Shown here: positions 34,642-43,057 of the stretch, piece after piece
How the letters are laid out: every line of letters begins with the position of its first letter
How positions within the stretch are numbered: the first letter of the stretch is position 1
Assembly (NCBI RefSeq): GCF_001293165.1
Contig: NZ_CP010552.1
Span: 1 to 64,000, forward strand
Direction of reading: 5' to 3'
DNA length: 64,000 nt
Source: Candidatus Thioglobus autotrophicus
Lineage (GTDB): Bacteria > Pseudomonadota > Gammaproteobacteria > PS1 > Pseudothioglobaceae
Notes under the pieces: model-generated
Told to the model about the DNA's origin: nothing
Seen by the model: the letters and a program-made list of their open reading frames with translations, nothing else
Database searches by the model: none
Made by a program: the position numbers and the translations under genes

Positions 34642-35171
34642 CTAAGCTTCTCTCCCGTGTGTAAATTAACAATGGCTGACGGATTAATATCTGTCACAAC
34701 TGGCGCAATTATATAGTCTAATTGATCTTTAAAATAAACCCGTAACTTCAAGACACTTTTGGCCGTTTTTTGGCCCGAAATATTCGCACTGGTGCTAACC
34801 AATGCACTGCGAGTCATCGTGCATAAATCTTTAATGAGTTGGTTATTAGTCAATCTAATGGCTACCGTGTCATGACCGCCTAATAATAAACTCGATGTAT
34901 TTCTACTGGCCTTTACAATATAAGTAGTCGGCGTATTAGTGGGTTTAATTTGCTTCAACAGCTCAACATCTTTAACATAAGTTTCAACATACTTAATATC
35001 ACTCGTTAGTAAAATCAACCCCTTATTGGCTGAGCGTTGCTTTAATTCAATAAGTCGAATTAAAACATGATCAAATGGCAAGCAACTAAGCCCTTGAACG
35101 GTATCGGTTGGCAGACTAATCACGCCACCACTATTTAAAATATTGGCGGCTAATCTAGTTTTAATGCTCAT
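34638..35171 (-). CDS. tsaC: threonylcarbamoyl-AMP synthase TsaC
   Basis: YrdC/Sua5-domain protein that makes threonylcarbamoyl-AMP for tRNA t6A37 modification. About 177 aa: [38 protein letters not shown] and VAIRLTNN, with [12 protein letters not shown]. The ATG at 35171 overlaps the xerC stop (ATGA); the longer GTG frame starts inside xerC without support. The short form without the Sua5 C-terminal domain is TsaC. Confidence 0.93.
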   Translation of the reverse strand: MSIKTRLAANILNSGGVISLPTDTVQGLSCLPFDHVLIRLIELKQRSANKGLILLTSDIKYVETYVKDVELLKQIKPTNTPTTYIVKASRNTSSLLLGGHDTVAIRLTNNQLIKDLCTMTRSALVSTSANISGQKTAKSVLKLRVYFKDQLDYIIAPVVTDINPSAIVNLHTGEKLR

Positions 35172-36037
35172 GTTTTTTTCGCTCGTGGATGACACTTATC
35201 ATAAACTTTTGAAAGCTCTAAAAAATCAAGATGAGTATATACTTGAGTAGACTTAATACTCGCATGACCTAAAAACTCTTGAGTCGAGCGCAAATCATGA
35301 CTAGATTGTAAAAAATGCGTGGCCGCCGCATGACGCAGCATGTGCGGATAAACATTAACTTTAATACCTGCTAACAAGGCACGTTTTTTAATCATATTTT
35401 GAATTGATCTTACTCCAATCCTGTCACCATTTTTATTAATAAAAAGCGCACTGGCTTGGTGCACCTCTAAATACTTAATAATAGCCTTTTGTGCAGAACC
35501 CCCTAATGGTGTGTGTCGAGTCTTGCCGCCCTTGCCCACAACTTTTAAAAAACCTTCAGACAAATCTACATCACTCACATCCAAACCTACCAGTTCAGCC
35601 ACACGCAAACCACAAGAATAAAGCACCTCGATTATGGCCACATCCCGATACTCAAATCGGGAGGTGCTGCTTGCTTTTAATAGTTGCAGTAATTGCTCAT
35701 AATTTAATACACTGGGTAAATTTTGCACAATCTTTGGCGTGCGTAGTTGAACGGCGCAGTTATGCTCAAGCTGATCCTGATTAACCAAATACGTCAACAA
35801 CCCCTTGATAGAGGATAGATAGCGACGAATACTTCTAGCAGAAATATTTTTATGGCGCAACTGCATGATAAATGTATTAAGTAGTTGCTCATTAAGCGCC
35901 GACCAAGTGTTGATATTTTGAGTTTTTAAAAAATTAAGCAATTGATTTAAGTCACGCTCATACGCCTGTTGTGTATTAAGCGCGTAATGTCGCTCAACTT
36001 TTAAATACAAAATAAAATCAATTATTTGCTTTTTCAC
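35168..36037 (-). CDS. xerC: site-specific tyrosine recombinase XerC
   Basis: Resolves chromosome dimers at dif with XerD. 289 aa: N-terminal SAM-like DNA-binding domain (about 1-90) and catalytic domain with RHRRY residues: Arg in SCGLRVAELVGL, Lys in GKGGKTR, HxxR in PHMLRHAAATHFL, His in FLGHASIKSTQVYTH with the nucleophilic Tyr. It lacks the XerD-specific patterns I know. Its position at the head of xerC-tsaC-hemF-tusA, and the size, favour XerC but XerD cannot be fully ruled out. Confidence 0.88.
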   Translation of the reverse strand: MKKQIIDFILYLKVERHYALNTQQAYERDLNQLLNFLKTQNINTWSALNEQLLNTFIMQLRHKNISARSIRRYLSSIKGLLTYLVNQDQLEHNCAVQLRTPKIVQNLPSVLNYEQLLQLLKASSTSRFEYRDVAIIEVLYSCGLRVAELVGLDVSDVDLSEGFLKVVGKGGKTRHTPLGGSAQKAIIKYLEVHQASALFINKNGDRIGVRSIQNMIKKRALLAGIKVNVYPHMLRHAAATHFLQSSHDLRSTQEFLGHASIKSTQVYTHLDFLELSKVYDKCHPRAKKT

Positions 36038-36052
36038 TTGATTTTTCTCAGC

Positions 36053-36082
36053 TTGACCATATCAATACATTTTACGCATAAT
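36053..36082 (+). promoter_or_regulatory. possible htpG promoter
   Basis: TTGACC at 36053-36058 and CATAAT at 36077-36082 are separated by 18 bases, a reasonable sigma70-type pair 16 bases before the htpG ATG. A sigma32 promoter (CCCCATNT -10) was not seen, although htpG is a heat-shock gene in E. coli. Confidence 0.4.
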
Positions 36083-36097
36083 AAAAGGCACTGGTAA

Positions 36098-37954
36098 ATG
36101 ACTACTAAACAGACGCATTCGTTCCAAACAGAGGTTTCTCAACTCCTACATCTTATGATTCACTCTTTATATTCCAACAAAGAGATCTTCCTGCGAGAGC
36201 TGGTATCAAACGCTTCGGACGCTGTTGATAAACTTAAATTTGAATCCTTATCAAACGACACTCTAGTGGAAGGCAAAGAAAGCTTGCAAGTGCATATTGA
36301 TGTTGATAAAGAAGCTGGCACAATTACTATTACTGATAACGGCATTGGCATGACACAGACTGAAGTCATGGAAAATATCGGTACTATTGCTAATTCTGGT
36401 ACCAAAAAATTCCTACAAAGTCTAGACAAAAAACAAGCCGAAGATTCAAACCTAATCGGCCAATTTGGCGTAGGCTTCTACGCTTCATTCATTGTCGCGG
36501 ACGAAGTTGTGCTTACCACTAGAAAAGCTGGCGATGACAAAGCTAACGGCACTATCTGGACCTCTAAAGGCGAAGGTGAGTATTCTCTAGAAACCACTAC
36601 TGTGGAAGATTTTGGTACCAAAATCACCCTACACATTAAAGACGATGAAAAAGAATTCCTAGACGATTATCGCCTACGTGGCATTATCTCTAAATACTCG
36701 GATCATATTACTGTACCAATTATGATGATCAAGCCAGCAGCAGAAGATTCTGATGAGGCTATTGAATATGAAATGATTAACAAGGCCAATGCTTTTTGGA
36801 TGCAAGACAAAAAAGAGCTAAAACAAGAAGATTATGATGAATTTTACAAATCTCTTACCTATGATTTTGAAGCGCCACTTGCACAACTGCACAACCGTGT
36901 TGAAGGCAAACTAGATTACACCTCTCTGCTATTTATCCCTGCTAAAGCACCGTTTGACATGTGGGAGCCAAAGCGTAAAGGCGGCATTAAACTGTATGCT
37001 AAGCGTGTGTTCATCATGGAAGACAATGAAGAACTTATGCCAATGTACTTGCGCTTTGTTAAAGGTGTAATCGATACGGCTGATTTATCTTTAAATGTGT
37101 CTCGTGAGATCCTACAAGGCAACAAAGTGGTTGACACAATCCGCAAGGCCTCAGTTAGCAGAATTTTAAAAGAACTTGAAAAAATGGCTAAAAACAAGCC
37201 AGAGAAATACGCTACCTTCTGGAAAGAATTTGGCATGGTAATGAAAGAAGGTGTGGTGGAAGATGCTTCAAATAAGGATAAAATCGCCGCGCTACTACGT
37301 TTTTCTACTACCAAGTCAGACAGCGAAGCACAAAGCGTATCTTTGGCCGAGTACATCGAACGTATGGGCGATGATCAAAAAGACATCTACTACGTTACTG
37401 CTGAAACTTTTGCAGCGGCTAAAGGCTCACCACATTTAGAAATATTCAAACAAAAAGACATTGAAGTGCTACTTCTATCTGATCGTGTAGACGAGTGGAT
37501 GGTTAACAACTTTAACGAGTTTGAAGGCAAGCAACTTAAATCAATCGCTAAAGGTGATTTAGAAGATCTTGACTCCAAGGAAGAAAAAAAGGAAAAAGAA
37601 AAAACTGCCAAAGGCTTTAAAAAGACGCTAGAAGAAATGCAGAAAATTCTTGAAAATCAAGTCAAGGAAGTTAAGATTTCAAATCGTCTGAGTGAGTCCC
37701 CTTCTTGTTTAGTCGCTGATGAAAACGAGATGGGCGGCAACATGGAAAGAATTATGGCCTCACTTGGTCAAGACGTACCAGAAACCAAGCCGATTTTGGA
37801 AATCAACCCAACTCACCCTTTAGTTGAAAAACTTAAAGCCAAGGTGGATGAAAACTTAGTTAATGTTTTATTTGATCAAGCAGTTTTATCAGAAGGCGGA
37901 CAACTTAAAGATCCAGCTGAATTTGTAAAACGTATGAATAAGCTAATCAACTAA
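36098..37954 (+). CDS. htpG: molecular chaperone HtpG (Hsp90)
   Basis: Bacterial Hsp90 homodimer, 618 aa. N-terminal GHKL ATPase domain (about 1-215) with NKEIFLRELVSNASDA, DNGIGM, GTIANSGTKKFL and GQFGVGFYA. Middle domain (about 230-490) includes the SLNVSREILQ catalytic-loop motif, and a C-terminal dimerisation domain. Convergent neighbours are absent; a clear terminator follows. Length and motifs are complete. Confidence 0.97.
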   Translation: MTTKQTHSFQTEVSQLLHLMIHSLYSNKEIFLRELVSNASDAVDKLKFESLSNDTLVEGKESLQVHIDVDKEAGTITITDNGIGMTQTEVMENIGTIANSGTKKFLQSLDKKQAEDSNLIGQFGVGFYASFIVADEVVLTTRKAGDDKANGTIWTSKGEGEYSLETTTVEDFGTKITLHIKDDEKEFLDDYRLRGIISKYSDHITVPIMMIKPAAEDSDEAIEYEMINKANAFWMQDKKELKQEDYDEFYKSLTYDFEAPLAQLHNRVEGKLDYTSLLFIPAKAPFDMWEPKRKGGIKLYAKRVFIMEDNEELMPMYLRFVKGVIDTADLSLNVSREILQGNKVVDTIRKASVSRILKELEKMAKNKPEKYATFWKEFGMVMKEGVVEDASNKDKIAALLRFSTTKSDSEAQSVSLAEYIERMGDDQKDIYYVTAETFAAAKGSPHLEIFKQKDIEVLLLSDRVDEWMVNNFNEFEGKQLKSIAKGDLEDLDSKEEKKEKEKTAKGFKKTLEEMQKILENQVKEVKISNRLSESPSCLVADENEMGGNMERIMASLGQDVPETKPILEINPTHPLVEKLKAKVDENLVNVLFDQAVLSEGGQLKDPAEFVKRMNKLIN

Positions 37955-37974
37955 ACGCCGCATCATCAAACAAT

Positions 37975-38001
37975 AAAAAGCCCGCTAACTGCGGGTTTTT
38001 T
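37975..38001 (+). terminator. terminator after htpG
   Basis: Stem CCCGC / GCGGG with a five-base loop, preceded by an A run and followed by six T, 20 bases after the htpG stop. Confidence 0.88.
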
Positions 38002-38165
38002 ATTGCCATTTTGAAAATTTGGCAAATTTTTGATGGACAAAACTAATGAGATAACAATTCACATAAATTCAACGAATTACCAGCTTAAATACGGGTTTTA
38101 TGGGTAAATTTAGCTATTTTCACCGATTAAATTACTAAAATAGGCCTTGGCCATATCTTTTAGAC
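38002..38165. other. intergenic region between htpG and trmJ
   Basis: Together with the terminators on each side this is the largest gene-free area (37955-38212). It is very AT-rich, has no open frame of note, no tRNA-like cloverleaf and no promoter that I could support. It looks like spacer between convergent transcription units. Confidence 0.6.
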
Positions 38166-38193
38166 GAAAAAAAATCGCACAAAATGTGCGATT
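38166..38193 (-). terminator. terminator after trmJ
   Basis: On the minus strand, stem AATCGCACA / TGTGCGATT with a three-base loop leads into eight T residues, about 20 bases beyond the trmJ stop. Confidence 0.88.
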
Positions 38194-38212
38194 CGCATAA
38201 TTTTGGAAATTT

Positions 38213-38944
38213 TTAATCTTTTTTAAAGGGTTTAATATTTCTTAAAATCCCTCTAAAAATCGCAACTTCTTCTTTTTCAGGTTCTGCTCGGCCAAAAAAC
38301 CGACGCATTCGACGCATTAAAAGCGCTTTAGGGCGTTTTTCTTCAAAATAGTCAATATGCTCAAGCACTTGAGCAAGATGTGCGTAAAAACCTTCTAGTT
38401 CAATATTACTGGCAATTTCATTGGTGCTTTTTTCAAATTCTGTGGTAGTGCTATAAACGTAGTGCTGATAAGCAAATACCTGAATAGCTGAGGCAACATT
38501 AAGCGAGAAGTAATTTGGATTGCCGGGAATGGTCATCAAAATTTGACACAAATCTAGCTCTTCGTTACTTAAGCCAGAGTTTTCCGTACCAAATACCACT
38601 GCTACTTCTTGACCCTCAACAGCCATGGTTTTTTGAATTTCGCCACAAGCACCCACCACATCCATTTGCCTCCACTTAACATTGCGCTGGCGCGCACTAG
38701 CACCTATTACCAAATGTACGTCTGCTAAAGCCTCTTCGAGTGTGTCACAAACAACAGCATTAGTTAAGATATCATCTGCCCCACTCGCTCTAGCAGTTGC
38801 TACAGCTGATGGATGAGTCTTTGGACTAACCAAATACAGCGTGGAAAGATTCATGTTTTTCATCGCCCGCGCAGCCGCACCAATATTACCCGGTTCAGTG
38901 GTATTAACCATAACCACACGAACCTTATCAAAGGTATAATTCAT
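38213..38944 (-). CDS. trmJ: tRNA (cytidine/uridine-32-2'-O)-methyltransferase TrmJ
   Basis: SPOUT-class methyltransferase acting on position 32 of the tRNA anticodon loop. It has TEPGNIGAAARAMKNM (motif 1), VFGTENSGLSNEEL (motif 2) and NYFSLNVASAIQVFAYQ (motif 3, SAM knot), plus a C-terminal extension with a basic patch (MRRMRRFFGRAEP) typical of TrmJ. 243 aa from the ATG at 38944; one in-frame ATG lies four codons upstream, and the longer frame would overlap suhB. It is divergent from suhB across 25 bases. Confidence 0.93.
   Translation of the reverse strand: MNYTFDKVRVVMVNTTEPGNIGAAARAMKNMNLSTLYLVSPKTHPSAVATARASGADDILTNAVVCDTLEEALADVHLVIGASARQRNVKWRQMDVVGACGEIQKTMAVEGQEVAVVFGTENSGLSNEELDLCQILMTIPGNPNYFSLNVASAIQVFAYQHYVYSTTTEFEKSTNEIASNIELEGFYAHLAQVLEHIDYFEEKRPKALLMRRMRRFFGRAEPEKEEVAIFRGILRNIKPFKKD
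38935..38940 (+). promoter_or_regulatory. -10 element for suhB inside trmJ
   Basis: TATAAT on the plus strand lies within the first codons of the divergent trmJ and 29 bases before the suhB ATG. The intergenic space is only 25 bases, so the suhB promoter must lie inside trmJ, and this is the best candidate. No good -35. Confidence 0.4.
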
Positions 38945-38969
38945 CTCTTTTTCCATTGGTCTATTAATT

Positions 38970-39773
38970 ATGCATCCTACGCTTAATATTGCCGTTAAAG
39001 CCGCTCGCAAAGCCGGTGACATCATTCTCAGATATCATAATCAGATTGATCTGCTAACGATCGAAAATAAAGCAGCCAATGACTTCGTTTCTGAAGTGGA
39101 TAAAGCTGCTGAAGATGCTATTATAGACGAGTTGAAATATGCCTTTCCGGATCATTCAATCTTAGGTGAAGAAAACGGAGAAATTGTTGGCAAAGACAAG
39201 CGCTTTGTTTGGATCTTGGATCCGCTAGATGGCACTACTAACTATCTACACGGCTTTCCACAATATTCAGTCTCTATTGCTTTATATGAAAACGATGAAG
39301 CTACTCACGCCGTGGTTTACGACCCTTTTAAAGAAGAGTTGTTTACCGCTTCAAAGGGTGATGGCGCTTATTTAAATGAGCAAAGAATTCGTGTTACTAG
39401 TACGAACGGCTTTGAGGATACTTTAATTGGCACTGGTTTTCCATTTAAGGCACCTCAACACCTAGATGCCTACCTCGATATGTTTAAAGCGGTTCATCCA
39501 AAGGTAGCCGGCATTCGTCGTGCAGGTTCTGCCGCACTTGATTTAGCTTATTTGGCTGCTGGCCGACTCGATGGCTTCTGGGAAATAGAGCTTAATATTT
39601 GGGATATCGCTGCCGGTGCACTTTTAGTCAAAGAAGCAGGTGGTTATATTGGTGATTTTTCGGGTCGTGACAAATACCTGGAAACAGGTAACGTGGTCGC
39701 GGGCAATGAAAAAGTTTTTAAAGCGCTTTTAAAAACCATTCACCCACACCTTACAGACGACTTACAGCGCTAA
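38970..39773 (+). CDS. suhB: inositol-1-monophosphatase family protein SuhB
   Basis: Mg-dependent phosphatase of the IMPase fold; E. coli SuhB also acts in rRNA transcription with Nus factors. 267 aa with the N-terminal MHPTLNIAVKAARKAGD as in E. coli, metal motif 1 LGEENGE and DPLDGTTNYLHGFP, and metal motif 2 WDIAAGALLVKEAGG. It is convergent with yciK, overlapping by four bases. Confidence 0.95.
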   Translation: MHPTLNIAVKAARKAGDIILRYHNQIDLLTIENKAANDFVSEVDKAAEDAIIDELKYAFPDHSILGEENGEIVGKDKRFVWILDPLDGTTNYLHGFPQYSVSIALYENDEATHAVVYDPFKEELFTASKGDGAYLNEQRIRVTSTNGFEDTLIGTGFPFKAPQHLDAYLDMFKAVHPKVAGIRRAGSAALDLAYLAAGRLDGFWEIELNIWDIAAGALLVKEAGGYIGDFSGRDKYLETGNVVAGNEKVFKALLKTIHPHLTDDLQR

Positions 39774-40519
39774 TTTTCTAGCGTTAACTGCTCGCCATTT
39801 AACGCTTTAGCAGCTTCACTCATTAAATACACAATCGCCGGAGAGACACTCTCTGGCAGTGGATTGTTGTCTGAATTTTCTGCTGGATAAGCGGTTCTAC
39901 GCATCTCAGTACGCATACGCTTTGGATCAAGCGAATTCACTCTAATATTGGTTTTTTCGAGCTCTTCTGCTAGTGTTTTACTCAAACCCTCAATAGCAAA
40001 TTTACTCACGCCATAAGCACCCCAATAAGCTTTAGCTGTGCGTCCAACTGAGGAAGATAAAAACAAAATTCGAGCATCCTTAGATTTACTCAGTACCGGG
40101 ATTAAAAATTGCGTGAGCATAAAAGGTGCGTTGACGTTAATTTGCATGGTCGAATACCAAAGCTTTAAATCGTATTGCTCAATCGGCATCATTGTGCCGA
40201 TAATACCAGCGTTATGAATTAGTCCGTCAAGCTGGCCAAAATTATCCAAAATATCTCTTTGCAATTGCTCGTAGTGTTCAGGTGTTGCCCCTTCCAAATC
40301 TAATGGATACAAAATAGGCTCTGCAAAGCCAGCATCTACCACTTCGTCGTAGGCAGTTTCCAGTGAACCAAGATCACGCCCAAGCATAATAACGGTTGCG
40401 CCCGCTTTGGCTAGATCTAGTGTCATCGCCTTACCAAAACCGCGATTGGCACCCGTAACCAAAATAACCTTATCTTTTAGTTCGCCCGTGGCGATTGAAT
40501 AGTTTGTTGAAATTTTCAT
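39770..40519 (-). CDS. yciK: short-chain dehydrogenase, YciK-like
   Basis: Rossmann-fold SDR of 249 aa with LVTGANRGFGKAM (nucleotide site), NAGIIG, SSSVGRTAKAYWGAYGVSK (Ser and YxxxK catalytic residues) and a NxLDPKRMRTEM segment. Similar to E. coli YciK across its length, including the MQINVNAPFMLTQ and WGAY segments. The substrate is unknown. It is the third gene of the gph-rmuC-yciK run and shares a base with the rmuC stop (TAATG). Confidence 0.85.
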   Translation of the reverse strand: MKISTNYSIATGELKDKVILVTGANRGFGKAMTLDLAKAGATVIMLGRDLGSLETAYDEVVDAGFAEPILYPLDLEGATPEHYEQLQRDILDNFGQLDGLIHNAGIIGTMMPIEQYDLKLWYSTMQINVNAPFMLTQFLIPVLSKSKDARILFLSSSVGRTAKAYWGAYGVSKFAIEGLSKTLAEELEKTNIRVNSLDPKRMRTEMRRTAYPAENSDNNPLPESVSPAIVYLMSEAAKALNGEQLTLEN

Positions 40520-41655
40520 TAACCCAACTCCTTTTTACTTTGCACGCCCAACTCTTTGAGTTTTTCAGCGCGACTAATTAAATTACCCTTGCCATCAGAA
40601 AGCTTCCCGCGCGCTTCTTTGTAGCTCTTTTGCGCTTTATCCAAGTTCTTTTCAATTTCATCCATGGACTTCATAAAGCCAAATAATTTATCGTACATAG
40701 CACCAGCTTGACGCGCGATTTCTTCAGAATTTTGGTTTTGGCGCTCAGTCTGCCAGATGTGATGCACCGTTTTAAGACTCATCATTAATGTTGACGGCGA
40801 AACCAAGACAATATTCTTTTTAAGCGCTATGGTAAATAAATCAGGCTTTTGGTCAAGTGCCACCAACAAGGCTGACTCAATCGGAATAAACACAAAAATA
40901 AAATCGAGTGTTAGCACGCCTTCAAGATTTTCATACTCTTTAATACTAATGCCGTTAATATGCGCCTCAACCGAGCCCACATGTGCCTTAAGTAATGCGC
41001 TATTAGTTTGATCAGCAATGTAGTCTTTGTAAGCTTTAAGAGATACTTTGGAGTCAATAATAATGTCTTTTTCATCTGGTAAATGCAAAACCACATCTGG
41101 CTTAAAAGCTTCACCTTGCTCGTTTTTTAGCTGTTTTTGGGTATCAAACTCATGCCCTTCTCTAAGGCCTGAACTAGATAAAATCGAGCTTAGAATCATC
41201 TCGCCCCAATCGCCTTGTTGCTTGTTATCGTAAGTCAGGGCATTGGTTAGATTTTGGGTGGTTTCTTGCGCCTCTATACTGGTCTTTTTAAGGTTGTCAA
41301 TTTGCGCAGAAAGTGTCGCACGCTCTTTAATTTGCTCAGTAGTAATAACCTCAATTTTGTCACGAAATTCTTTAAGTTGAGCCTGTAAAGGAGTGAGTAA
41401 TTCAGAATTTTTAATACTTAAATCGTTGCGGTCTTTTTCTAAAATACTACTAGCCACTTCCTTAAAATCTTTACTCATTTGCTCTCTGGCAATATTGATC
41501 ATGTCGATCTGATTTTCGTAAGATTTAATCTTTTCATCCAGGCTCACCTCTAGGTGAATTTTTTCTTTACTCAGTGTCTGTAATTGCTTATCCAAATAAA
41601 TATAAACACCGATTGCACCGACTAATAAACCCAATATTAAACTTACTATATCCAT
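40519..41655 (-). CDS. rmuC: DNA recombination protein RmuC
   Basis: 378 aa. N-terminal membrane anchor (SLILGLLVGAIGVYIYL), a long coiled coil (about 22-140), and the RmuC domain with NKQQGDWGEMILSSILSSSGL and PDVVLHLPDEKDIIIDSKVSL, and FVFIPIESAL. It limits DNA rearrangements at inverted repeats in E. coli; a nuclease-like core is suspected. It overlaps gph by one base and yciK by one base. Confidence 0.92.
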   Translation of the reverse strand: MDIVSLILGLLVGAIGVYIYLDKQLQTLSKEKIHLEVSLDEKIKSYENQIDMINIAREQMSKDFKEVASSILEKDRNDLSIKNSELLTPLQAQLKEFRDKIEVITTEQIKERATLSAQIDNLKKTSIEAQETTQNLTNALTYDNKQQGDWGEMILSSILSSSGLREGHEFDTQKQLKNEQGEAFKPDVVLHLPDEKDIIIDSKVSLKAYKDYIADQTNSALLKAHVGSVEAHINGISIKEYENLEGVLTLDFIFVFIPIESALLVALDQKPDLFTIALKKNIVLVSPSTLMMSLKTVHHIWQTERQNQNSEEIARQAGAMYDKLFGFMKSMDEIEKNLDKAQKSYKEARGKLSDGKGNLISRAEKLKELGVQSKKELG

Positions 41656-42290
41656 TAAATTAACTCCAATAATTCTTGCGGTTGATTGATTTTATAATCA
41701 TAATTCCAATCACTCTTAACTTGGCCATAACCATAAGTTACTGCCACGGTCTTAATACCGGCATTGCTGCCTGCCAACATATCGTTTTTATCATCTCCAA
41801 CAAACAAACAACGCCTTGGCTCAATCGCCAATTGCGCACAAGCGTACAATAATGGCGCGGGATGTGGCTTATTAAATTCCAAGGTGTCTCCACAAACTAC
41901 TACACCCGGCTGAATGTTTAGCTTTTGCAACAACAAGTGCGTTAAATTTTCGGGCTTATTGGTTACAATCCCCCAATTTATACGCTGCTTCACCAAGTTT
42001 TTTATCAATGCGCCAATACCGTCAAAAGGCGCTGAATTTAGATCAATATTCTTTGTGTAAATCTCAAGCAAGCGTTGATGCCAATTGGAAAAATTTGGAT
42101 GATTCTCATCACAACCAAACCCAAATTTAATCAACGCCTTACCACCAAAAGCGACCAAAGGCTTAATTTGCTCAAAAGACTTAGCTTCTAGCCCACCCTC
42201 TTTAAGTAGGGTATTTAGTGCATAAGCCAAGTCTGGCGCCGTGTCAATTAGCGTGCCGTCTAAATCAAAAAGAATGGTATCAATATTCAT
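41655..42290 (-). CDS. gph: phosphoglycolate phosphatase
   Basis: HAD-superfamily hydrolase of 211 aa: LFDLDGTLIDTAPDL (nucleophile Asp, Asp+2), NKPEN, the Lys and LFVGDDKNDMLAGSNAG (acidic pair), with a class-I helical cap. It removes 2-phosphoglycolate formed by DNA repair or, in autotrophs, by Rubisco oxygenation. Other small HAD phosphatases are possible; the neighbouring yciK supports gph, as in relatives with ubiG-gph-yciK order. Confidence 0.87.
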   Translation of the reverse strand: MNIDTILFDLDGTLIDTAPDLAYALNTLLKEGGLEAKSFEQIKPLVAFGGKALIKFGFGCDENHPNFSNWHQRLLEIYTKNIDLNSAPFDGIGALIKNLVKQRINWGIVTNKPENLTHLLLQKLNIQPGVVVCGDTLEFNKPHPAPLLYACAQLAIEPRRCLFVGDDKNDMLAGSNAGIKTVAVTYGYGQVKSDWNYDYKINQPQELLELI

Positions 42291-42346
42291 ATAAAACCGT
42301 TAAAATTTAACTCTACAAATTATAACGTTTACACTCGTCACTTCTC

Positions 42347-43057
42347 ATGCTGTTTTTAAGATCATTACTGTATTTTTTAGGCTCAACGCTAGTACTTAGC
42401 TTTCTAGTCGCCTTATCTCTAGCTCTGTTCTTTTTACCGGTGAAATATCGTTATGCAATTTTGTCAAAATGGGCATTATTTTGCCTGTGGTGGCTCAAAA
42501 TAACACTAAATATCAAACTCAAGGTTATTGGCAAAGAAAATATTCCAAATACGCCGAGTGTAATCGTTTCAAACCATCAGTCAACTTGGGAGACACTAGC
42601 TTTGCAAACTGTTTTTCCCCACCAAACTTGGGTACTCAAACAAGAGCTACAATGGATTCCAATTTTTGGCTGGGGCTTAGCCTTATTAAAGCCAATTATC
42701 ATCAACCGTGGTGAAAAGCTAAAAGCCATTAAAAAAGTCATGAAACAAGGCTCTGCTCGAATTAAAGAAGGAATTTTTGTAGTGGTATTTCCTGAAGGTA
42801 CACGCCAACCTTATAAACAATTGGGAGAATATCAAAATGGCGGCGTTGCCATTGCCAAAAAAACCAATTGTGACATTGTGCCGGTTTATCACGATGCAGG
42901 CAAGCTTTGGCCAAAAGGTAGCTTCGTTAAACAGCCTGGTACTATCACGCTCGTTATCGGCAAACCCATTCAATCAACTGGAAAAAGTGCCTCGGTACTT
43001 ACCAAAGAAGTGCGAGACTGGACACTCGCCATGCAAAAATTTCATTCAAGCTTATGA
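42347..43057 (+). CDS. plsC: 1-acylglycerol-3-phosphate acyltransferase
   Basis: Membrane enzyme of phospholipid synthesis making phosphatidic acid. 236 aa, N-terminal membrane segments, block I SNHQSTWETL (H-x4-E in place of the more usual H-x4-D, a variant seen in some gammaproteobacterial PlsC homologues), block III FPEGTRQP and VPVYHDAG. A TATAAC -10-like box lies 21 bases before the ATG. It overlaps the convergent TolC-like gene by six bases. Confidence 0.9.
   Translation: MLFLRSLLYFLGSTLVLSFLVALSLALFFLPVKYRYAILSKWALFCLWWLKITLNIKLKVIGKENIPNTPSVIVSNHQSTWETLALQTVFPHQTWVLKQELQWIPIFGWGLALLKPIIINRGEKLKAIKKVMKQGSARIKEGIFVVVFPEGTRQPYKQLGEYQNGGVAIAKKTNCDIVPVYHDAGKLWPKGSFVKQPGTITLVIGKPIQSTGKSASVLTKEVRDWTLAMQKFHSSL

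Noticed and set aside
34638-35195. Longer GTG start for tsaC
   Set aside because: It begins inside xerC with no ribosome binding site; the ATG overlapping the xerC stop as ATGA is the natural coupled start.
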